Shown: positions 50,349 to 62,072, counted from the first letter of the stretch. The stretch: 64,000 nt of DNA from Diphasiastrum complanatum (GCA_029204225.1 CM055100.1:51645260-51709259), one strand, 5' to 3'. Made by a program: numbers and translations. The notes: generated by a model not told the origin, from the sequence alone.

Positions 50349-50873
50349 GAGATGTTTAGAATAGATGAGGTCCAGCCGTATGTGGCGGACTGTTGCTATG
50401 TAGTTTTCGACAGTTTATGGTGCAGCAAATAACTAAATGGCTGCTTAAAAAAATGACAGTATATGTGATGTTATCCTGCTACAACGGTTGAATATATACA
50501 TAGTTGTTTTTTATGCAATGCGAACCTGGTCATGTAAGATACAATGTCTGTAATTTTTTTAAATGCAGATGTATTACATGTGTTTATGAAATGTCGTTTG
50601 GGGTGTAGGGGTGATTGTTGTGCTCATGATGTAGGTGCATATATGTGAAGCTAGCATTCACTTCAAACGAAATTAAATGAAAATAGGATTCAGACACGCA
50701 CATAGAATTCTTCGACATAAAATAAAGCATCACATGTACAGAGCGACATACGCACAATGTGCAGCAAATAATGTAGGCCAAACACTGTATATAATGTGAA
50801 AAATCATCTGAGTACAATGGTAGACCGTCTGCTAAAGACAAACTACTGAAACTAAAACAACAGAGCCACAATC

Positions 50874-53800
50874 AATGCTCTGGCTCTGACTCAGACGAAT
50901 GCTCTGGAGACAACTCAGGGCCCCGAGCTGACTCTCGCAGCCGATATCTCTGCCTGTCTGGAACTGGCATGGGCTGTGTATCCGAGGGGGAAGACTCGTC
51001 ATCCTCATCCTCCCAATCAGCCTCCGCATCATCCCCCAAGCAGGCCAAACCAACAACACCTGCTCCAACTGGCTGTGATATTGCACCTCTACCTGTACCT
51101 AGAACCCTGCGTGGCCGTCCTCTCCTTCCTGGCAGTTTCTGTGCCTTGCCTTTCTTGTTCGGTGCACCCTTGGGCCTTCCTGGTCTCTTGCCTTCCTGGT
51201 CTCTTGCGGACAAGAGGAGCTGTCAATGCCTCGTCACCCCCATGCAAATCACCTGGCTGGCTAGGCTGGGCCCAAGCTGAGGTCGGCTGGGATAGGGAAG
51301 CAAAAGAGGGAACTCCCTGTGCAACTGAGCGAGGAGGATGAGCTCGTGGAGTGTGTGCCCGTGGGGCTGCTGCAGGTGGAGGAACTGGCTGTGCAAGAGG
51401 CGAGTACAGTGGCGATATGTACTGAAAGGGGCGTTGTGGTGGCCGATACTGGTACATCCTGGATGCTGCCAAAGGAGGAGGATGTGACGTGGGTGCTGCC
51501 ACTGGAGGAGCCACTGTGGATGTGGGCGCTACAAGAGAAAACCTGGGCACAGATGGTGGCCTGCCATGGAGACCTGGTGCTGCAGAAGTGGACGGCGATG
51601 GAGGGGCTGCAGGCCTAAATGGCATCGGTGGCACTGGAGGAGCTGTGCGACGCATATACACCCTCTGAGGAGCTGGAGGAACTGTAGGCACCTCATGCGG
51701 CTGCTCTGGCTGGGACTCTGTGTATGGCATGCTGGCAAGAGATGATGGGGGCGCCCTGACACTCGGCATCTGCTGGGCCTCTGAATCCAATGTGGCAACC
51801 AAGTCGGCCAACTGGGCATCCGAATACAAATGCTCTGAGCTCTGGGACTCATCCTGTGCACCAGCCTCTAAATCATCCTGTGCACCAACCTCTGAATCAT
51901 CCTATGCACCAACCCCTGAATCAACCCAAGCCTCATCCCGTGCCTCATCATGTGCACCCTGTAGACCCTGCATGGCCTCCCAATCTGTGCAATGAAAGTC
52001 ATCAGGTGCCTCCTCTGGCGTGCTGTCGTAGTAACGGCCACGACTCTGTGCTGCACGCATCCAAACATCTGCGGGACCGGCATCTAAACCACTCTGCCCT
52101 CTATCAAGAGCCTCCTCCATCATGTTGACATAGGTAGGTATGCCACTGCCCCCCCCCCCTGTGTGCCCTGCCTGTCTGCCGGTATAACCTGTGCCATGTG
52201 TCCCACCTCTGCCACGTGATGCACCTGTGACCCCTGCCCGTGGCGTGTGCCCTGCACCTGTATAATCTACCTCATCCCTCTCTGGTCTGGCAAACACAAC
52301 CCGAATGGGCTCATCCTCATCATGCTCATCCTCTAACACTGGCTCATCTGCCTCATACAATGGGGGCTCTCTGTGCTCAAGCCCAAGCTCTCTCTCTCTC
52401 TCTCATCTCGGCAAGCTCCCTCTCTCTCTCTCTGCCATCAACTGTGAGCCCAGGTCATCTGCAGACATGGGATGGGTGTTGTCCGTAGGCAAGTCAACCT
52501 GGCGCTCCAAATCGGATATCTTCGTCTGCAAGGTTTAAAATTTGCATGTCAGAGAGACAACTTTATCAAGAAATGAAACCAACATACCAGGAGTCAACCA
52601 ACATGCTATGAAAGATTAGCTTATCACCTGCAATGCGCTCGTAATGGTCGGAAGCCTCCTGGCGAGACGTGCGTTGGTGCTACAGAACACCAACCGCTCC
52701 AACTGACTCACTGACAACCGGTTTTTTCTCCTCGTGTGAATGAGTGCCCATGTGCTCCAATTACGCTCACACACGGAGGCAGCACAGTCCTGTGGTGCGT
52801 GCATTGAAATACTTCAGCACATTGTGGCAGAGGTGGAACTTCAACGAAACACAAAAATGGAGGATAAAATGAGATGCATACCTGAGAAAGGACACGCAGT
52901 GCAAGACGCTGTATAGATGGGTATGTGCTACCGAACATGGTCCACCAGGTAATGGGTAGTTGCCTCCTCTCTGGATCCTAGGCAGCCGGGTGGCCGAATG
53001 TGCCCATGCCGAAACGAAATGCAGCGAGCTCCTCCATAAGCCTGATAGGATCCAAACCTATGTGTGGACCCACCCTGTGAATGTACTGAAGCCAATCGGC
53101 CTCGAGCTCAATGTCTGCGATCTGTGTCGGAGAGAGGAAGAGGGGATGCAGCATGTGTGCAACGCTGTGGATACTCCTGAGGAAGTAGTTCCACCGCGTC
53201 TCCCATATGAACTTCAGCTTTGTCATCCTGCAGGTGAGGGGCATGTGGTTTAGGGCATTACGAAAAAGCTTAACATTGACAGAAAAACAAACTAGCAAGT
53301 ACTGAAAAGATAAAGGTCAATTGCAACACTGTACCGCTTACCTCTCTGGCTGCAAGATGGGCAGCTGCAGGAACTGTCCAATCCGGTCCATGAGTGTCGA
53401 CCCCTCGTTGTCAGCCATGCGGAGCACAATGTAGAGTGGTCGAAGCAGTCCTGACAATGTCTGTGCATCCCTCCAGAACTGGTCTCCCCTCACCGTGGAA
53501 GAAAAGTGCTCCCCATCCTCAGTGTGCGGAAATGTACTGGCACCCCAAAGATCACTGGCAACCATCTGTAGAAGCTGGGCCCTGCACCTGATCAAACGGT
53601 CGATGACCACCAAGTCAAATGCAAAGCGCGTGGGGGCTGGCTTACGGAGGTCCAGATGGCTGAACACCCGAAACATGGCAAGAACACGCCTCTTTCTGGT
53701 GACAAAAGTTACCAGAAAGAGGGCCTCCCGGACGATGGCTCTAACCTAGGGAAGTGCTCCAATGTCCCCCATCAGAAGGTCTATGCCGTGGGCTGCACAG

Positions 53801-55197
53801 GGGATATGAACGATATAAGGGAACTCGGCCTCTAGCAGTACACCCATCTGAATGCAGTTCGTGGCATTGTGCGTCACCACCGTGACGACATGTTGTGGCC
53901 CTATGGCTAGGATGGAAGACTTGATGACATCAAACATGAACTCTGCAGATATGACTCTCCCCCTCCTACTACAATCCACTGCCCTCAAAAACTGTGTGCC
54001 CATGCAGCTGGAGACCAGTATGTTGAGGATCGGCCTCCTCCTGACATCAATCCAGCCATCAGACATGATGCTGCAACCGTAAGTGGCCCAGTGCCGACGT
54101 AGAGGCTCCATCTCTCTAGACAAGGACTCGACCCTATCCCTCAGAATGTGTGTGCGGACAACCTCTGAACTAGGGACTCTCCAGCTAGGGCTGACAGACT
54201 GTGCAAGGCGGAAGGCCCTTCTGAAGGGCTCAGAGTCGGTGATGGCAAAGGGCAGGTTCAGCTCGTAAATCAGACTGGCCACGGCCTGTGTGGCCTCTCT
54301 GTCCATGTGCGGCTGATGCGCGCCGCGAATGGTCTGCTGCACAAGGGCTCTCCCTGGTGGGCGACGGGTGGTGGACCTCCAGCACGATGCACCAACCGTG
54401 ACGGGAATGGACGATGACGCGACAGGCTGGGCACTGGTGGATGCATCGGTTGTAGACGTGGAATGGGGAGAGTGGGATGCACTGGCAGGGATGGGTGCAG
54501 CAGCATACGTGGGGTGCACTGGTGGAGGGGCAACATCTGGCATGGGATACGAAAACTGCTGGCTGAGGAGGTCATCCGGATGGGAAGGGAAGGAAGAAGG
54601 GATCTCTTCCACATCCTCGAAGGCCCGCCCAGTACCATCCTGGGCCTGCTTGGGTGGCGGAGAGTCCATGAGAAAGTCGTAGACTGGTGGAGTGCGAGCA
54701 ACAGTGGGTGGTGGTGGAACCGCAGTGGCAATTGGCGGACGCGATGGGACGGGATCCACCGGAATCTGAGCAGATGGGGGTGCGTGAGGCAGAACTGTCT
54801 GAGGGGCAAAGAGACCGGAGGAGGATGCACTCCCTCTCCTCGTGCGTGCCAGCCAAGCAGGCAGCAACTCTGGGTCAGCCACATAAGGAGCGGTGCAAAA
54901 TCGGAGAATGCCCTCCGAAATGGTGTTCTCCCCTGCCAGGAGCCGCGGCCCGTAGGTGTCCAATAGTCGCTACCTGTCGGGGACGGTCATGCTGCCACAA
55001 GGGGCAGCATTCAAGGTGGCACCATTTTTGGCGCGTGCACCGAGCAGATGGCCTTTAAAGCGAGTGAGGGATGCAGCAAACTCGACGAGACAGTATCGGC
55101 AGCGCACGATCTTCTGGCCGGTCTTGTTGGCCTTGTCGGCAACCAGCCTGACAATGTCTACCTCGTCCCACAGACCGGAAAGGTTGGATTGCACCAT
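50874..55197 (-). pseudogene. hAT transposase gene, four exons, with disabling lesions
   Basis: Exons deduced from splice sites: 55197-53342, 53227-52882, 52789-52628 and 52525 to about 50,874. Exon 1 encodes a BED-type finger (VRCRYCLVEF...RFKGHL), a Pro/Ser-rich linker and DUF659 (GCSIMSDGW near 54,060; PCAAHGIDLL near 53,790). Exon 3 encodes the dimerisation motif CERNWSTWALIHT...NRLS. Exon 4 is a long acidic and Pro-rich tail ending in AT-hook-like GRPKGAPNKKG and RRGRPRR. Lesions: TAG at 54,970-54,972, TAG at 53,746-53,748, TAG at 51,902-51,904, and a 16-bp tandem duplication (51,174-51,205) that puts the AT-hook end out of frame. In the VT-D-N motif the catalytic Asp position reads His (VTHNATN). 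Confidence 0.8.
51174..51205. repeat. 16-bp tandem duplication in transposase exon 4
   Basis: gccttcctggtctctt is present twice in direct succession. Because 16 is not a multiple of 3, it shifts the frame exactly at the start of the AT-hook-like segment. Confidence 0.9.
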
Positions 55198-55551
55198 TGC
55201 AGATGAAATGAGGGATGGATTGCTGGAAAAAAAATAGCAGGATTCACTGTTGGAGAGACGCTGAAAATGGGCGAATGCAGGGCAAAGCAAATCAGATGCA
55301 AGGCAGGGCGTTGTGTGGGCGATGGGCGACGCAAGGAATCAAAGGCAGGTAGGAAAAACCAGCACGATGGCAGGGCGGAGAGGGCGCAAAAAAATTTCAG
55401 AGGAAATGCGAGGGGGGGCGGGTAGGTTTAGGTAAAAAAAAAAATTTAAAAATATTAAATAATAAAAATATTATTATATTGTGGTACCGCGGTACCATCA
55501 TGGTACCGCGGTACCAGTACGGTCCCGCGGTACCGGGATCCGCGGGACCTA

Positions 55552-55553
<2 letters not shown>

Positions 55554-55592
<39 letters not shown>
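55554..55592. repeat. (TA)n microsatellite right of the hAT element
   Basis: Continuation of the TA target tract. Confidence 0.95.
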
Positions 55593-55598
<6 letters not shown>

Positions 55599-56226
55599 GT
55601 TGCATGTCTCGTTCCAAAACACGTTCCGGGTTTTTGATATGGGTGTCAAAAAACAGGTCTTGGGATGGGAAGTTGATAGTGTAGGTATTGCTGATTCACT
55701 GAGTCACGACAAACTGATTCACTAATTTAGGGTTTAGGGTCTGTGCTCATCCCACTGTCATGACTGTTATGTGGAGGCCTTTTGGCAAAATGTCAGAGCT
55801 GTGGATATCTAGACCCGGAACGCCCTATGCATCATATCTATTGTTGATGCACTGATCAGGATCATTTGGATCAGCTTGGCTTTGAAAATAGGATCTGTAG
55901 ATCAGATATCAGAAGCATCAGTCAAGCGATGTCATCCATACATGCACACATTGATATGCATACACTCAAACTTGATTTTGCTTCATTAACGCCTAGGACT
56001 CGCAGAGTACCTTTGAGCTAATTGATGTACCATAGAAGGCATCAAACTGAAACCCGAGGGCAAGCATAGCATCTAGAAATTTGGCATAATTTCACTACCT
56101 CCATTTAAGAGAATGGTCAGACATTTTTTGTGTCTGCCCTAAACCTGTAAAACATGTCGGTTTTCAACAAATTACATGCGTTCCGGAACAGCATTTCGGG
56201 GTCTGGAACGCGTTCCGGCATCAACA

Positions 56227-56229
<3 letters not shown>
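55593..56229. other. Sequence between two TA tracts with GTTCCGGAAC-type ends
   Basis: Near 55,605-55,632 the sequence has cgttcc and acgttccggg. Near 56,178-56,222 it has cgttccggaac and aacgcgttccggc. These lie in roughly inverted arrangement next to TA tracts, suggesting degraded element termini. No coding sequence recognised. Confidence 0.35.

Positions 56230-56303
<74 letters not shown>
56230..56303. repeat. (TA)n followed by (GA)n microsatellite
   Basis: About 21 TA units (56,230-56,271), then about 14 GA units. Confidence 0.97.
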
Positions 56304-56306
<3 letters not shown>

Positions 56307-56654
56307 ACTTTTTGGAGTAAGGAAATACCAAATTCAAGCTCAGCATAAATTGATGTTTAGTAATACATGTGTAACAAAGAGTAAAATCTCAATATTACCT
56401 ACTTGGCAAGCTGAAGTTGCAAACTAAGGTGCTTGCCTCAATACTGATTCTTCAAAGCAAAGACAACTCGTTCAAGTTGATCCAAATTTAGTCTCTTCTA
56501 CAATTTGCTACATGAAATCGTAAGTTAACTTGTAACTGCACTGGACAAAAATGGAGTGGTAGAACTTTCTCAAAATAAGTCACACGACTTGCAACTTCTA
56601 GACAATGGCCCAGTGTGGCAGCAGTATGAGATCCAGTATTACGACATTGTCAAC
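56304..56654. other. 3' flank of the SRP receptor beta gene
   Basis: No separate gene recognised. Probably includes the 3' UTR on the minus strand. Confidence 0.35.
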
Positions 56655-56844
56655 CTAAGGTTTCACGTAGCTTCTTATAAATTGCTCAACCTCTGAAATT
56701 TTTCCAGTTAAGGCAGACGATTCGACAACTGTAAGCTTATTAGTGCACTGAGTAAACTTGAAAGCCTCGCCTTGTGTGCCCAGGAAAACTCCACTTGAAA
56801 GGTCAGCCTCTGAGATTGAGCTTTGTGTTGTTCGCAGCTTGTCT
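56655..56844 (-). CDS. SRPRB: SRPRB exon 6 and stop
   Basis: Encodes DKLRTTQSSISEAD through to the C-terminal VKP, with a TAG stop at 56,655-56,657. Acceptor ctcag. Confidence 0.95.
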
Positions 56845-59831
56845 CTGAGGTACACAACAGATACAGTCAGTATTCATATCAGCCACCGATTGCAGCATGT
56901 CATATGACATGCTTTTGCAAATCTTTCTGAAGCAAAACAAAAGATTTCATACAGGTCTAACATAATGTTTAACTCGGGAATTGTTGACCTATCTAAGAGC
57001 TCGTCAAAAAAGGTGTTCTTGCAAGCCACTTTTTTCATGTTGAAGATAATCGAAAAGGCAACTTCTTTGATGTGAGCATGAAGAGATCACAAACCATACA
57101 TTTCTTTTTCTAGCTGCTTACGAATAAAATCCATCGAATGCGCTGTGACCTTATCCATCTTGTTGCATACAAGTAAAACCGGAATCTTCTTTTTAACTAC
57201 CAGGGGCTTTGACAGGACCTCAAATAAATACCTTCACATATTAACAGTCAAATAAGTAGCAAAACCGAAGTCAGTTCGAGAACTTAACTTCTAGAAGAAA
57301 AACATGGGCTGCTTAAGATGTATTACTCATTATCTGCCACACATTGGCAGTCCTTAAGCAATCTAAGATCACAATTACGTAATGTAGTACATGGCTTAGG
57401 CCTAGGGATCAATAAAAATTTCAAAGCCTAATGAGAAAAAAACAAACTAATCTCCAGAAAAAGAAAATATAATTTCAGGGAAATGCAAACCACTGAATCT
57501 AAGTACCTTTTGGCTTTGCACTCAATCTAACTTTACAGCGTCAGAAGTAGTAGCTAAAAACACAGGTACAATTTACAGATAATTTTATGGAAAGGACATG
57601 ACAAAGCTGCAAGTTACAGGGCATTAGTCCATTTCATTACTCTGCTGTTGGCCGAATATTGGGCATAAAATCCAATGCGTCCACCATAAAAATAATCCCC
57701 TGTGCCTGACGAAGAAACTCATCAAGCTTTGGCCTCAGTCTGGCATGTCCAGGTACATCCACTACGTGAACTGCTCTAAGTTTTCCTTTCTGCAAATGAA
57801 TCACATGAAGGAGAAAAGTAAAATTTTGAAACTTTTGCATTCATGTTTCTCAACTCTTCATGAACTATGTCATATGCAAAAAGATTCCTTTAGCAGGCTG
57901 TGTACCCAAAAAACCGGCACGGAATGACCAAGGTAGCATGTAGATGCTTCAAGAGCATTTACTAAGAGTTGATTTCAAGTTTTATCTTAACCACACAGAA
58001 GGATTCTAAAGCACATGCAATCCTCAAGTACTATTGTGCATACTCTACCCTGCTTTGTGAATGAACTTATTTTTGCTGGATTGCACTACCTTTTCCAACT
58101 CTGAGTGCAACACAAATCGATCCTCATTTGGTTGCATGGAAGTCACGGTCCCTTCATGCGTTGAACCATCACGCAACTGCAAGGTAAGCAATATGATCAG
58201 ATTTTCTGTTGTCATGCAGCTGTTTGTTCTACCTTACAGGGCATCACATTTTAGAAAGCTAACAAAATATTCATTCCAAAGGAATGATGTATTTTGTGTT
58301 CTGAAAAAAGCGTTTGGGATGGATAGCGATGAAGAGACATTTTAAAATTAAGCTCTAACGTAATCAATCAGGGTTTATATTTATTAAATTTTGAATAAAT
58401 CAATGTATGTATTGATGCTAAACCGTAGATTATAGACCCCAAACTCGATAATAATGCCATAGCCTCATGAATTCAGGTATTTATAAAAGCTCGTAGATGT
58501 TATGTCTAGGATAATACCTGAACAACGTGCAATCTTCAATCCTAAGGAGTCCAAAAACAAAGACTTAGACCATCAACTTTATCACGCATGACCTGGACCA
58601 AATGCTATGGCACCCCTACTCACGTCGTCAGCACCCTCGACTAGGTGCACGTCCCATGAACAAACATATGTCCACATTAGCTTTCATACCATATAATGAT
58701 ACATTACACCCTAAATTACAATCCTTAATACAGTAGAAAAACTATGAGATAATATACCTGCACATACCTTAACATGTACAACCTATTGAGTTTATAACAT
58801 AGTTTTGTAGCATACGGAACATTCTTTTATACTAATGCTTTTCAAATGCCCCAAAGAAGCCAAAGGATGCGCAAAGTGCGTAACTTTAGACATTACAAAG
58901 ATGACCTTGACTTTTCTAAATTATACCATTACTATGGCAATTTGACAAGTCAACAACTTATATAAAAAAAATTTCCAAGGTACTCACTTGGAGCTCCAAT
59001 AACCACACTACAAAGTACCAGCAAATTGCTATGAAAAAGTGACTAAGCTATTCACCACTTTATCCTTTCTAAATGCGAAACTGCAGCATTCCAATCACAA
59101 AAGCGAAACTGAACTAAACACATTTTTGGAGTACCTGATAATAAAGCACAGTTTTTCCTGATCCGCTCAGTCCTACGATGAGTATGGTATCCGATTTCTT
59201 ACGCCTGATAGCAGCTAAATACACTGCAAGAAAAGTTAGCATGAGCGCAATCTGGGGCCAGACGAGCACTTGCATGAAAGTGCAGCATTTTATGATCGGG
59301 TGATGTCCTTTTACAACGATGTTTAGTATTCTACACAAACGATGATCCTGATATAGATGCATAAATTCACCGGTTTCTTAGGTAGCCATCTGTTAAGATG
59401 CAGTTTTTAGGTCGTAGAAGCTACAACAGACTCCTAAAAACAAGCTTATAAGACTTGATCATCAACTACAACCGACTTACCAGAAGCATAAACCCTAATA
59501 TGCGTTAACAGTGGTATCCAAAAAAGACCTAAGAATAGATCTGATCAATTTCATCTCAAGGAAAAGGGGAACTGTGAGCAGGTCAAGAAAGCTTCTGAAG
59601 TAAAAATGAGGATACACGGACGGAGGTTTAGAAAGGATGCAAGAATGGAGATAATAGAAGACGTAAAGTGGAACTATTAGCAAGAACAATACCTGAAAAA
59701 ACCACAAACAAAGTGACGAGAAAAACTCCCAAGGTTGCGTACAGCGCCACCTGCTGCTCATCGTGCTTTTGCCACCAAAACTGCTGCTGCTGGAGCTGCA
59801 AATCTATCGCTTCCTCTCCCGTCATCTCCAT
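56655..59831 (-). CDS. SRPRB: Signal recognition particle receptor subunit beta, six exons
   Basis: The membrane-anchored GTPase that holds the SRP receptor alpha subunit at the ER during co-translational targeting. Joined exons: 59831-59693, 59223-59135, 58176-58090, 57789-57641, 57231-57100 and 56844-56655. All junctions have GT-AG, phases agree, and the frame is 261 codons plus stop, the expected length. One N-terminal membrane segment (ALYATLGVFLVTLFVVF) is followed by basic AIRRKK. GTPase motifs: GLSGSGKT (G1), DVPGH (G3) and NKMD (G4). The end EQFIRSYVKP is close to the plant C-terminus. Two in-frame ATGs lie close together (59,829 and 59,823); I chose the first, and either is plausible. 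No lesion seen, so probably functional. The exon 5 acceptor is an unusual AAG but gives the conserved frame. Confidence 0.95.
57100..57231 (-). CDS. SRPRB: SRPRB exon 5
   Basis: Encodes IPVLLVCNKMDKVTAHSMDF, which includes the guanine-specificity motif. Acceptor gaag, donor gtatgg. Confidence 0.9.
57641..57789 (-). CDS. SRPRB: SRPRB exon 4
   Basis: Encodes VVDVPGHARLRPKLDEFL and FMVDALDFMPNIRP. Acceptor tgcag, donor gtaatg. Confidence 0.95.
58090..58176 (-). CDS. SRPRB: SRPRB exon 3
   Basis: Encodes LRDGSTHEGTVTSMQPNE, the switch I region. Acceptor tgcag, donor gtagtg. Confidence 0.93.
58495..58690. repeat. Single copy of the 490-bp intronic repeat family (SRPRB intron 4)
   Basis: The landmarks gtctaggata, gcaatcttcaa, agaccatcaactttatca, the caaatgctatggca stretch, cccctactcac and aaacatatgtccacattag follow in the same order as in the array at 27,600-30,150. 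They lie on the same plus-strand orientation, antisense to both host genes. Only part of a unit is present. Confidence 0.75.
59135..59223 (-). CDS. SRPRB: SRPRB exon 2
   Basis: Encodes AAIRRKKSDTILIVGLSGSG and the P-loop end. Acceptor tgcag, donor gtactc. Confidence 0.95.
59693..59831 (-). CDS. SRPRB: SRPRB exon 1
   Basis: N-terminus and transmembrane segment. Donor gtattg. Confidence 0.92.
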
Positions 59832-60230
59832 GGCTATGGCGATCAAACTTCTTGTCCTCTTTTGTTCCGCATTGTCAATGACCGAGGAAAACACAAAATA
59901 AAGCAAATGAAGGGAAAAAGACCTACCAAGGATAAAGTAGTGCCTTCTAAAGTTTTGGTATTTTTAACGAGGTGGGGTGGGGTGGGGTCACCTAATCTTT
60001 CTTCATTCACATGCAAGCCTCAAGGCTTAGGACCACTATTCATTAGACCTTTACGAGTCGTATAACTTGCATATACTCACTCATTCACTCATGATAGAGT
60101 TGGTGCATTCTGCTTGAGTTGGGCTTATGAGCCCTTCAAGTAAGTTCGATTCTTTGTAATCCCACATGTTTATAATACCAAAGAGCATTTTTTAAGTCAA
60201 AGAGCTCTTAAATTAAGTAAAGGCTTTGTC
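59832..60230. other. 5' flank of the SRP receptor beta gene
   Basis: Putative promoter region. A G-rich stretch (ggtggggtggggtgggg, near 59,970) is notable; no TATA box was assigned with confidence. Confidence 0.35.
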
Positions 60231-60780
60231 GCCGAATCTGGGCTTTTAGCCAAAACCCTATCCGAGAAAGAAGAAAGTAAAGAAAAGCCAGAGGTGGTGG
60301 ACGACTGGTCAACCAAGTGGACCTATTATTTCAATCTACATGCAATTTTGAAAGAGAAAAAGATTGAGAATGTGGTTCTGTTCTTCAGAGGAAAGGCTTC
60401 ATCAGGTGGCTTGATTTGCAACCCAAACCCACTACATGGGAAGAATTCAAGGAAGTATTCAGAAAATTGTTCGTGGTCATGGACGATTTAGACGATTACC
60501 GAAGATTCTTTAGTTGCAAAATGGAAACGCAGAGTTTAGACTCTTATTTGCAAGAATTTATGGATTTATGGAACAAAGTTCTATCAATTGATTCAAAACT
60601 GGCACTCTGGTAGTTTATCCTAGGTCTGCCAGCTGACTATCAGAATGAATGTAAGCGAAACGTGCTTTAGACTTTCGATGACATCGTACGAGTCACGAAG
60701 GCTTATGATTCCATGGTGGTGACGTCCAAGAAGCAGTTTCAGGCTAATCCATCAGTTTCCAACCAATAAAAAAGGGGAAA
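60231..60780 (+). pseudogene. Ty3/gypsy gag fragment
   Basis: In two plus frames: DWSTKWTYYFNLHAILKE, then PTTWEEFKEVFRKLF, LDSYLQEFMDLWNKVLSI, a stop, FILGLPADYQNE and TFDDIVRVTKAYDS. The order and spacing fit the retrotransposon gag domain. Broken by a frameshift and stops; no zinc knuckle or pol follows. Confidence 0.65.
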
Positions 60781-60839
60781 AAATGAGTTCGTGACAAAAA
60801 AACAAATAAAATATATTCGCGCATATTCTCACTCAATGC

Positions 60840-61539
60840 TTTGCTCAACGGTCAAGTTATATTCTATGTTGTGTTCCTATCTCTCCGGATGTTTTGGCTT
60901 TGCTACAAGATTTTGATAATACTTTATTAGATATTCTGGGTCACTTGATGGGTTCAGAAATCTTTCATATTCTCAATGGTCACTTCGTTAAGCGACAAGT
61001 CTCTCTTCTCGCTTCTTCTGGAGGTGCTGGTCTTACTCGCACAGCTTCTATTGCTCCGGCAGCTTTTTGGGGAGTTGGGCCCTTGTTGCCTCTGCACTTA
61101 TCTTTCGGTTTCAGCAAGACAACAAGCCCATTTTTCTCATGTGGAAACAGACAATCTTCCTTTCCAACAACATCTTCTTGCGGCCAAGGATCTCATCCCT
61201 CCACTTGTGTGAGCTTCTTTGCCTCCCTTTGAGACTTTGCTCAGCCATCACCATGCTCATTTTCAGAAGTATCTTTTGGAGCGGTTCCACTCATATGCTT
61301 TTTCTCAACTTCTCAGTGATTCACCTTCCAATGAGACTCGGGCTCGCCTTATGTCTTGTGCTTGGCTTTTTGCGTGCCAGGTTGTGTTCCACTCTTGTGC
61401 GCGTCCTGTTGTTCCACTCTTGCCTCTTTCTTTAGAGTTGTTTTTCACCGCTCTTCGAGTTAGATTGGGTCTCCCTCATGCAGTGCTGGCGGGTTTGACG
61501 AAATGTTCTTCTGGTCACCCCCTTGATTCTCTTGGCACT
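60840..61539 (+). pseudogene. LINE-like coding fragment truncated by an LTR
   Basis: Plus-strand frames encode a segment beginning near 60,890 (VLALLQDFDNTLLD), then FETLLSHHHAHFQKYLLERF, NETRARLMSCA and LRVRLGLPHAVLAGL followed by a C...H-LDSLGTY stretch. I associate this arrangement with the region after RT in some plant LINE-like elements. It is cut off exactly where the LTR at 61,540 starts, so the LTR inserted into it or truncated it. Confidence 0.45.
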
Positions 61540-62059
61540 TATTATGTCCATGACCAGTACATAGGATACAATATACTCCTAGTCTTGGATACACGGTACT
61601 CCAGTGAAACAAGCTGTTAGTTATGTCATGTCATACTGGACGTGACCCGAAAATAACTAATATTCTTGTGAGGCCCAGAACACACTAAATGGAGTTTAGA
61701 CAAGGTATGAGACAATGTATGCATGTGTAGAGTTATCAATAGCAATTCTATGAATAGTTGGTCCATGCTTAGGACTCTATTCTAGTTGAATCTATGTATA
61801 GGGAACTTAGGGCTATGCATGGCTAAGTGCCCAGGATGCTTTTGGCTCTATATATTGGGTCCAAACTCGCTCTACTCCTCATCATGGTTTTGGATTCATT
61901 GCCAGGCTCTCACTCTACATTCATGCTTCTTGTTCTTTGGCTTGGGGGTGAGGCTTCTAGAGTTTGATTGGATGCTTCTACTTGGTTGGGTGGTTTCTCC
62001 ATAGTGTGTTATCATTGTGTTTGTGATTTGTAAGCAGGATCTAAGGAGCTTCCCTTATA
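61540..62059 (+). repeat. LTR (520 bp), same lineage as the 41,871 element
   Basis: Starts TATTATGTCCATGACC and ends CTTATA one base before a PBS. It shares landmarks with the LTRs at 41,871 and 45,538: ttagttatg...cgtcat-like, gaggcccaga, gcttgggggtga and ttggttgggtggttt. The first base pair reads TA rather than TG. No partner LTR was found in the remaining 1.9 kb. Confidence 0.7.
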
Positions 62060-62060
62060 G

Positions 62061-62072
62061 TGGTATCAGAGC
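62061..62072 (+). other. Primer-binding site (tRNA-iMet)
   Basis: tggtatcagagc lies one base after the LTR, as in the element at 41,871. Confidence 0.8.

Larger units (their letters stand above)
49347..55553 (-). mobile_element. hAT-superfamily DNA transposon, 6.2 kb
   Basis: The termini are inverted: CATAGTACC at the left and, reading inward from the right, CATAGGTCC. Both are followed by subterminal clusters of ggtaccgc. The flanking 8 bp are ATATATAT on both sides, compatible with the 8-bp duplication of hAT elements, though the (TA)n target makes this ambiguous. It encodes a BED-finger/DUF659/dimerisation-domain transposase on the minus strand and a separate small ORF on the plus strand. 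Base composition is clearly more GC-rich than the flanks. Confidence 0.85.

Noticed and set aside
54463-54966. 167-codon plus-strand frame within the transposase
   Set aside because: Antisense of the transposase linker. The minus-strand frame contains the conserved domains.
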